Shown here piece by piece: positions 56,512 to 64,000 of a DNA stretch of 64,000 nucleotides; position 1 is the first letter of the stretch; each line of letters opens with the position of its first letter. Location of the stretch: positions 552,501 through 616,500 of the forward strand of contig CAJNDS010002129.1 in assembly GCA_905221605.1 (NCBI GenBank). The letters are read 5' to 3'. This stretch comes from Symbiodinium natans (taxonomy: Eukaryota; Sar; Dinophyceae; Suessiales; Symbiodiniaceae). Below the pieces are notes generated by a model, which worked only from the letters and a program-made list of their open reading frames with translations, was not told the origin of the DNA and did no database searches. The position numbers and the translations under genes are program-made.

Positions 56512-56603
<92 letters not shown>
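56512..56603 (+). repeat. (CTG)n trinucleotide repeat, ~30 units
   Basis: Nearly pure TGC/CTG with one TTC near the end, lying between the 56.33 kb exon candidate and the RING exon and so probably intronic. It follows a degenerate GGGTTTTTAAGGGTTGTTTAGGG telomere-like run. Confidence 0.95.
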
Positions 56604-56604
<1 letters not shown>

Positions 56605-56668
56605 CTGCTGCTGGGTTTGGGTCGTATCGTGTAGACCTCTTCTGAAGTGACTCTCAAGAATTCAACAG

Positions 56669-57257
56669 GTTCGGCACGTGCGGCCAGCTGTCTGTGGCAG
56701 AGCCGGAGTTTCGGCCGGAGGCTTCTGGCTCGGAGCCCGAATCCCCAGCGTCCGACGCTGATGAAGATACAACCAGGAAGCTGACAGATCTTGGCGACTG
56801 TTTGACAGACGACAGTGCAATGGCACAGTACATGCATGGCGATCTCTACACCAACTTGTCACGTCTCAACCCATTGAGATGGAGTTCTCTTGACAAGCCC
56901 GAGCAGGTAGCTGACGCGTTGGATCAGCAGCAGCAGGTTCGGAAGGTACTACTCCGAGTGGCTGCTTCCAAACAGACGCTGCACAAGATGTTTCCAAGCC
57001 CAGCTGGTGCTGCTGTATGGCTTCGCAAGAAGTTTGTGCGGTCCAGGGACCTGGCAGAGCTGGATGAAGAACGCTTGTGCGTCATCTGCCTGACGCAGCC
57101 GCGCAACGTGCTGCTGATGCCCTGCCGGCATGCCGTGCTGTGTGAGGAATGTCTGGAGGTTATCATGCAGCGCAGACCCAGCGAGTGCCCAATTTGCCGG
57201 AGGGAGTTGCAAAGAAAGCACACAAGCACCCAAACGTCGGTTACGTTGTTTTTTTGA
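56669..57257 (+). CDS. RING-finger (C3HC4) protein, main exon
   Basis: The exon begins after TTCAACAG| at 56669 and stays open to TGA 57255, with no ATG near its start, so upstream exons must supply the N terminus. After an acidic Glu/Ser/Pro-rich stretch and a helical middle, the C terminus carries CVICLTQPRNVLLMPCRHAV, then CEEC and CPICR: C-x2-C-x11-C-x-H-x4-C-x2-C-x10-C-x2-C. This RING-HC type is common in E3 ubiquitin ligases such as the IAP and MULAN groups. A donor AAAC|GTCGGT at 57236 joined to CCAG| at 57321 would keep frame with the next feature, so the two could be a single gene. Confidence 0.72.
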
Positions 57258-57321
57258 CCTACCCCAAAGCGAATGTAGACACTCGAAAACCGGCCTGAGT
57301 CAGATTGGTAGAGTCGGCCAG

Positions 57322-59455
57322 GAGACGCATCCAGAATCACGCCCGTGGCCAGTTTGTCGATGACTATGTAGAGCTGGTCCAGGCTGCCGAAGCTCGCTTG
57401 GAGCTTTCACAGCTGCAAGCCTATGAAGGCATGTACAATCACATCCGTCCCCTCATGGTGACTGGTGCTGTTCTTGCTTCCGGAGCTGCAGCCTGCTTTG
57501 TCATCGCCCCTCCTCTGGCGCCGGCTTTGCTCACTGGGGCCGCGGTTATCGGGTACCTGCCTTGGTTCGCGACCACTGTTTCGCACTTCGAAGGTGAGGA
57601 CATGGCTGAGTCGGCACTCCAGAACCGCATCTTCTCGCGGGAAGATTTTTCAAGCCCTCTTACGCTGGTGACAAAGTCAGTAGTACTTCTTGTCGCAGCT
57701 CCAGTGGCTGGAGTGGTTTTCTTCCTGCCCTACGGATTGTATGCGGGAGTGCTGCGTCCACTTGCAAGACTGACCTTCCAGGGGCTTGTGCGAGCTGCTT
57801 GCTTTTCGCATGTCTATGTCTTCCGTCCCGCGGCGTCACTGGCTGCATCCGCTTGGGAATGTATCTCTGGCGCGGCGAGTGTGTGTGGAGACGGGAGCAT
57901 GGCCCTGCTCAAGTCCATTTATGACTGGGTGCTGTGCCCACTGGGCTCTGGCTTGAAGTGGTTAGGCCACCGTTTCGTGGATGCGGCGAAGTGGACATAT
58001 CACAATGCACTAGTGCCTGTGTGTGAGGCAGTAAGCGGATCTGCCGTCCTTGCATACGAGAATGTACTCCTCCCTGGAGCGCAAGCATTCTGGAGCATGC
58101 TGCAAGCTGCAGCACAGGCTTCATACAACTACGTGCTAGCGCCTGCTTGGCATGCGCTCACTGTTGCTGCCGAGCGGCTTGGCAGCGTGCTGACGGTGTG
58201 TGCCGAGGGACTCTACGCTTACGTGCTAGTGCCTGCTGGGAAAGCCACTTGGGCTGGCTTGAAGGCACTCGTTCAGGGTCTAGGAGCTGCTGCGCATGGC
58301 ACTTATGAGCACCTCCTTGTCCCACTGGGAAGTGCCACTGCTTCTGCTCTGAATGCCCTCGGCCAGTGCCTGACCGCAAGTATGGAAGCCCTCTATGGCT
58401 ACGTAGTTCAGCCCCTTGCGGTCGGAGCCTACAATTACATCTTGGCACCGGCCGGCTGGGCCATGTGCGCGGTTGCGCGGGCCATCTGGCATGGAGCAGG
58501 CATGGCTGCACAAGCACTTGGTCAGATAGCGCAACTTGGCTATGGCTACATCTTGGTTCCTATTGGCCAAGCCATTCGGGCTACTGGGGCCGCTGTTTGC
58601 TACGCATCAAGTGCAGCTGCTTATGCGGTGGCCCAGCTTGCGCAGGCAGGATATGCTACTGTGATCCGGCCTTGCATGACGCTCGGAGCAAGACATTAGC
58701 ACCCAGCAGGTGCGCATTTAATTTCGTTTGTTTGCAGTCGCCATGTAGCCCCCACCTACCTGCAAATAATGAGATTGCATGTATGAAAAAACTGCGGGTC
58801 ACCAGCACCAGCGTGGTTCCAAAGGAATGCCAGCATCGCTGTAGCAGAAGCCACCTACACCTTCGTGCTTCTGCCTTGTGGTCGAGCTGCTGCCAGCGCC
58901 GCCCAATCGATTGGCCAAGCAGTGGTGATGATTGCTCAGGCCACTGAGTTCAACCGCAAGTATTCTGTTAAAGGAGGTCAAGAGTCAAGAGCATTCGCCA
59001 ATTCTTCGGAGCCTTGTTCATGCTGTAAAGGTATAGTCATCAGATAATCCTTGGGGATGCAGCCTTCGTCGAGCTGTTGCATTGGGCTCTTCAGGTCAGC
59101 GGCCAGACGATCTACATCTACGTGGTGTGCCCGGTCGGGCAGGTCCATCCCACGAGCGCTGAGAGAATGAACGTTCGATAGTGGTAGGCTTATTACTGGT
59201 AGGTAACAGTCAGCTCAAGCCGGCCATCAGCTGTGCATAAGACATCATAAGACTGATGCCTCAGAACCCTCTAAACCCTAAACCCTAAGAGGCGGGTGGA
59301 ACCCTAAACCCTAAACCCTAAGAGTGTTAGGGGCTTTGGGTCAGCTGGATGAGGCAAGCCAGGCTGCGCTCCTTGCGGGACGCCAGGCAGCGCAGCAGTG
59401 CCATGCAACTGCAATGAGCATGGGCCAGACTGTGGCTAACCCTGATTCAGCATAA
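57322..59455 (+). CDS. Hydrophobic YxYVLxPxGxA-repeat protein, four or more exons
   Basis: The first exon (acceptor CCAG|GAGACGC, open to TAG 58697-58699) encodes about 460 residues. An N-terminal helical part is followed by hydrophobic segments (MVTGAVLASGAAACFVIAPP; VVLLVAAPVAGVVFFLPYGL) and then by repeats of roughly 35 residues around Y.YVL.P.G.A....A (YNYVLAPAWHA, YAYVLVPAGKA, YGYVVQPLA, YNYILAPAGWA, YGYILVPIGQA). Further exons carry the same repeat: 58833-58960 (YTFVLLPCGRAAASAA), 59095-59142 (YIYVVCPVGQ), and one ending at TAA 59455 (QAALLAGRQAAQQCH). The TAG at 58699 is therefore probably intronic. I do not recognise the family; the repeats may form amphipathic or membrane helices. 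It follows the RING exon by 64 bp on the same strand. Confidence 0.6.
59265..59325 (-). repeat. Intronic CCCTAAA telomere-like repeats
   Basis: Two clusters of CCCTAAA (about seven heptamers) separated by GAGGCGGGTGGAA, lying in the probable last intron of the repeat-protein gene. Confidence 0.85.
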
Positions 59456-60815
59456 CACAGGGCTTTTTCATTTGAATAGAGTTTTTTTTTGTTTTTTTTT
59501 TTTTTGGGGGGGGGGGGGGGGTTATTGTAGTCATCTATGAGAATCATTAAAAACAACGACAATATCAAGAATAATCATCGTAATCAGAATCATAATCATC
59601 ATATGATCCTGATTCAGCAGAATAGAGGGGCCTTATTGATTAGAATAGGGTTTTTGGGGGAGGTTATTGTAGTATAATTGTAATTTTGTTAGTAATGATT
59701 CCGCCCTCCAAATTATTACACTTCTCCATGCGCCTCTGCGTTTCTGTGTTTCGGCAGCTCGTTTAAATCTCCATTAACCTCCCCAGCGCAACACTCCTGG
59801 CCAAGGTTCGTGTCACCTTTCAGAGTCTAGTGAGACGCTAGGCCCGCTAGGCTCTTAATCAATGCAGACTAGCCAGCCGAAGTCATGGCAGACGTGACAG
59901 TAGTTCCGTTATTTCAGAGAGCCTGCGCCAGTATACAGCAACACTGTACGCCGCAAAGAGCTCGCAAGATCAAGAGATTATGCCAAAGGTCCAAGGCCTT
60001 GTGAGTCTGCCATGGCAGCTTTGGGTTTCCAGAAAGGCAGCGCCCCCACTGTACAGCTTGTAAGTCTCTACTGCAGCAGGTGACGCCGAGCATCCCAAGG
60101 TTAGACTCCATAAACTCGTACTTGGGTAGCTGCTTAGAGAGCTACATATGAGGGTTTACGAAATTAGGGGTACCTTGTTGGGGTCCGTATCATAAGGGAT
60201 TCTACTAGTTGGGGGTCTAGACTAGGAGTCCCTTATTTTCTTAAACCCCCCATAAGACCAAATCTTCGGAAGAGCATCTTGACTTTGCATATGCAGGCAC
60301 CCTCGGAAACTCCAGCCATCGGTTCACCTCCATGTCTATCGAACAGAGAGACTTGCAGTCGTGGACAGGCTCTGCGAACCTTCGGCCCATAAGCAAAAAA
60401 ATCCGCTCGGTCAGAAAAACTGTGGAAACGACCATGCTCCTGATAGAAGCGTGCAAGTGTGATGTCATACCTTCGTTGTTGTTCCGACTTCCCGCCACAA
60501 AGCGGATGTGAACGCCAGTAGATCTTCGCGACCATCTTGTCCTGAAATCAAACAGTGTTCAGTCTTGCCGGCCTGCCGTGCTGCTGAATGGAAGAGCAAG
60601 GACAAGAATGTACCAGCCCACACGAAAGACGGGCAAGAAGGACAAGACAGGCAAAATGGCAGTCAGGGCAAGAAGTGCAAGAAGGATTGACGAAATAACG
60701 CCCCCCCATGGACATCTTGGCATCGCAGCCTCGCACGTCAGTCGCACGAGTTTGGCCCAAGCGTGTGAGCTGAATCCGTGTCGGCCAGAGGCGGTGCGGA
60801 GGTCATCCTTCCAGC
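59456..60815. other. Spacer between repeat-protein gene and CUB/MAM gene
   Basis: No supported gene. It holds T- and G-homopolymers (59488-59521), an AT-rich patch (59540-59700), the short repeat at 60150-60252 and a Lys/Gly-rich open stretch (60578-60690) without domain character. Immediately before 60816 lies CATCCTTCCAG|C, a pyrimidine-rich acceptor one base from an ATG. Confidence 0.45.
60150..60252 (+). repeat. G-rich short interspersed repeat, copy C
   Basis: Reads GGGTTTACGAAATTAGGGG ... CTACTAGTTGGGGGTCTAG ... TTAAACCCCCC. It shares order and words with copy A at 42372, and its two ends are partly complementary. Confidence 0.6.
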
Positions 60816-63800
60816 ATGGGGTCCTGGCTCCTCAGACTGGCCGTTGCTTTCCAAGGCCGGGGGTTCGATGGAGTTCGAGGGCTCCGAGCACGGAGAATCC
60901 GCACTGAGGGAACCGTTGCGCCGCGAGGCGTTTCCGCCTGGAAGGTGGCGTCGGGGCGCGTGCCCGAGATGGCATTCTGCCAATGCCGAGTAGCTCATCC
61001 ATGCTCATCCGTACTCGTTGCAATCTCGATGCCGAGGAAATGCACTGTGGACGCGGATGGCTGCGTCGCAAGCCCGAACTTCCCGGGGGAGTACCCCAAC
61101 AGCGACAGCTGCGTGATCGAGGTTGAGCCTGGCCACAGGCAAGTCCATTTTCAGCTCACTTCACCTCAAGGCCTCAAGGATGCAGCGCTGCGCAGTCGCT
61201 GCGCAGGCGGCCGCTCGAGGTGGTGGCCTTCTCCACCGAAACCGGCCGGGACGAGGTGCACTCTCGTACGTTTGCAGTTCGTTTTCCTTTGCTGTGCATT
61301 TGCACGTTCAGGGCGCCGTCGATTTATTATAATTTATTCAGGGAGGGGCGACCGCTCTCTCCGAATTCTGTGCTGGACCACGGGGCATCACGGGGCATGA
61401 GGCGCAAAACTTTTCATTCAGGTGAGCGTCAATGGCGTGGGTTACTCTGGCACAGAGGGGCCTCATGGCGTAGTGCCGACCGGGCCCATCCACTGGCGCT
61501 CGGCGCCTCGGCAATGATTCGCATTACGATTCCCAATGATTCTCACTCCACAGATGCCACCGACAGACCTGCAGCCACCTCATGAGGATGTGAAGGGGAG
61601 CAGTACGGGCTGGAAGATCTGCCGAGAGGTGATCGGGACGTTGCACGCCGTAGCGCGCATCTTCTTGCTGCACCGCTCGCATGACTTGCAGATGGCCGTC
61701 AGGATGTGATGACAGGAATGAGAGCGAAGAGGTCCCTGGCCACGGCTGAGAACTGGACTGGCTGCACCCCAAGAACGGGAGATGTGTGGGCACTGCTCCT
61801 TTTGCGTCGTGTGTGTGTGTGTGTGTGTTGGTGCAAGTCGATATAGCTGATTCGTTGTCAGCGGGTTGACGGATATTTGCAATGCGCAGCTGCGCAAGCC
61901 GTGCGACTGCAGAACAGGCGCTTGGAATGTGCTGGAAGGGTTCGTGCCTGAGATGCTTGTCGAGACTCCAATCCTGTCACAAGCACGGCCGTGCCAAGGT
62001 TCTGCCAAGTGGAAGACGGGTGCATAACCAGCCCAAACTACCCCGACTACTACCCGGACAGCGACAGCTGCGTGATCGAGGTCGCAGCCAGCCACAGGCT
62101 TGCCGGGTGGGTACGGTAGGGCCCTTTGGATGGGCATTCGTGATCCCTTCCTGAATCGCAGGAAGAGGCCCTTGGGGGTGGTGGACTTCTCGACGGAAGC
62201 TGGCTACGATGAGGCATCGCGCGGTAATCGCACGCATGTTTCGCAGTGTTGTGGCCGTGCCGATGCCTGTTGTAGCTGTGTTGATGCGTGTTGATGCATG
62301 TTGTGGTTGGATGTGGGGAGATGGAGGTCACAGTCAACGGCATGGCTTACTCCGGCACGGAGGGGCCGCAGGGCCAGGTACCGTTCGCACCCATCCGCTG
62401 GATGTCGGCACCTCGACTTCAACCAGCACTCTGTTTTTCTGCATGTCTCAGGTCTCATGTCTTGCCCTTAGCCCGGAGGAACCTTCTCTCAACCCAGGCC
62501 TACGAGCCCCAAAACCCCTGAAACCCAAGCAAGCCGAAAATTAAAGAAGACGAGAACCCCGCTGCCCTAAGCTCTCCTAAACCCTAAATCCAAAATCAAG
62601 AGTCGAAACCACAACCCTCAAACCTCAAAACAGGAGAGAAAAATCACAGCCTGAAGGCCCAAACGGCCCTCAAATTCAAACCCAAAAGCATCCAAAAGCC
62701 CTAAGCCCCGCCAACTTTTGTGAGAGTCGAAATCCCTAAGCGGCCCTAAACCCTGAACCCTAAACCCTAAGCCCTAAACCCTAGAACCCTATAACCCTAT
62801 AGCCTAAACCCTAAAACTTTTCAGGATTGGGGCTGGGGCAGCACGGGCTGGAAGCTCTGCCTTGGCAGGGAGGAGGACACTCACAGTCTGAAACCGGAAC
62901 TCCAATCCCTTTCCCTCCCTCTGAGTTTAGGGATGTTTAGGGCTTTGGGTCTAGGGGGGAAGGGCTGTTGAGGACGTTGGCTTGTGATACGCTTGGTCTC
63001 CACGGGGAATCCTTCCAGAACTGCGGAGAAAGCACAAAATTCAGCTGGGCTCTGCCTCAGCCTTTGTGGACAGGTGCATCAACCTGAACAGTTAGTTACC
63101 ATCTACTGTAGCCGTGCGCATGCCTCCAACATGTCCTGCGCGTGCGCCTTGTAAACTCTGGAGCCCAAACTTGGATGCTCGGCACGGCTTGCACCAAACA
63201 ACACCACCTTACGTGGCCGCTGGTCTGCGCAGGCCTCATTCTTGCCTTCCACTTTGCCACCCACTTAACAGCTGGCCCCAGACCCAGAAAATGGGGCCGC
63301 AAATGGAAACTAGTCTCAAATCGGGGCCACGAGCCTGGCCGAACAATGCCAGTGGTACTCGCGTCGGGGATGCCCTGGCCGACCGAAAAAAAACAGTGGT
63401 ATCCCAACATGTATTGGTATGTCTACATGAAAAGACTGCGAATTTGGGGAGTTTCTCAGTGGAGGTCCAACCCACCGCTGCACTTTTCTTGACTTCTTTT
63501 TTCGCAGGACTTGGACTTCTTCCACCTCTCCTGCGACTTCAGCTTTGGCACCTGCCTTTGGGCTAACTCCGGCAACGCCTCGTGGCGGCGTTTCTCAGAT
63601 GCTGATGGCTGGTGGCTTGAAGCTGCCGGGAATTCCTCCGAAGCTCATGAGTTCGTTCTGGAGACGGACTTCACATTCAGCACCAGCGAGGAGAAGGCCC
63701 TGTTCTTCTCCTACCAGTTGAACGGCTCGAGCTCTGAGTTGGTGGTGGAGAGCAGGGCGAACGAGACTGCTTGGCAGCGCCACTTTGAGTCTGCAGGCGC

Positions 63801-64000
63801 TCAGGGCGGCGTGTGGCAGCAGGCCTTTGTCAAAGTTCCTGCAGGCACCGTGGCCCTCCGCTTGTCTGCAAGCACTGCCGCCGAGGACGTCGTTCGTATT
63901 CAGTCCTTGCAGGCGGTGAATGTGGTGCCCACTTGGGCAGAAGTTGCTTGCAGCTTTGAGGCCGGTACCTGCGGCTGGTCGACGACTGGAGCAAACCAAT
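60816..64000 (+). CDS. CUB-CUB-MAM extracellular protein (partial, runs off window)
   Basis: ATG 60816 starts MGSWLLRLAVAFQ, a possible secretory start with a GC donor at 60856; its phase does not match the next exon, so an exon or other join is missing. CUB1 exons: 61037-61138 (DGCVASPNFPGEYPNSDSC), 61207-61255 (VVAFSTETGRDE), 61422-61502 (VSVNGVGYSGTEGP), 61587-61628 (STGWKIC). CUB2 has the same four: 61999-62097 (DGCITSPNYPDYYPDSDSC), 62162-62213, 62327-62407 (VTVNGMAYSGTEGP), 62825-~62865 (STGWKLC). From 63508 a 164-codon exon gives CDFSFGTCLWANSG... and later CSFEAGTCGWSTTG, the starts of two MAM-like domains; it is open at the window end. CUB and MAM modules mediate adhesion or ligand binding outside cells. 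Family naming is from motifs. Confidence 0.8.
62500..62820 (-). repeat. Degenerate CCCTAAA-rich intron of the CUB/MAM gene
   Basis: The intron between 62408 and 62824 is rich in CCCTAAA and variants (CCCTGAA, CCCTATA, CCCAAAA), densest at 62740-62815. Confidence 0.8.

Noticed and set aside
56248-56634. Poly-Leu frame (and poly-Ser on the other strand) over the CTG repeat
   Set aside because: A triplet repeat is open in every frame; it lies between an exon candidate and the RING exon and is most likely intronic.

Overview
This window reads as dinoflagellate nuclear DNA, most like Symbiodiniaceae, though species cannot be fixed from sequence alone. The grounds are: every gene I could assign lies on the + strand; exons are short and end in GC or GA as well as GT donors, with AG|G acceptors; plant-type telomere heptamers (TTTAGGG/CCCTAAA) are scattered through spacers and introns; one gene sits in a near-identical tandem array; and a fragment resembling the dinoflagellate spliced leader lies inside an LTR.

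Layout. 1-3266: non-coding, with interstitial TTTAGGG runs and a fold-back element. 3267-22065: five full ~3.7 kb tandem units plus a truncated sixth. Each unit carries a rhodopsin-like membrane protein fused to a PAS-like domain (three exons, 544 aa as I splice it) and, 95-121 bp downstream, a 218-219 aa TIGR03067-like protein with a hydrophobic tail. The units are mosaics of shared variants, as gene conversion would leave. 23194-40507: an intact 17.3 kb LTR retrotransposon with identical 309-bp LTRs, a GTCT target duplication and one open frame of about 5,130 codons. 43069-49018: a 24-exon gene for translation factor eIF2 gamma. 55986-57257: a RING-finger gene with probable upstream exons. 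57322-59455: a hydrophobic repeat protein in at least four exons. 60816-64000: a CUB-CUB-MAM extracellular protein running off the window. The stretch 49019-55985 and several spacers hold no gene I can name.

The most unusual object is the retrotransposon. Its pol is permuted: the reverse-transcriptase C-terminal (connection) part and RNase H come before the integrase, while the RT fingers/palm with YVDD come after it. Downstream lies a domain I read as an RNA 2'-phosphotransferase (Tpt1/KptA type) with its R-H-R-R residues present, then several zinc fingers, a membrane segment, a SWIM finger and a single-HKD phospholipase-D/Zucchini-like nuclease. A 2'-phosphotransferase and a PLD nuclease in one mobile element suggest an RNA-processing or RNA-repair accessory module. 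That function is inference; the domains are read from motifs.

All splice sites are read by eye from protein conservation and reading frame, not from transcripts. Domain names rest on motif recognition without database searches.
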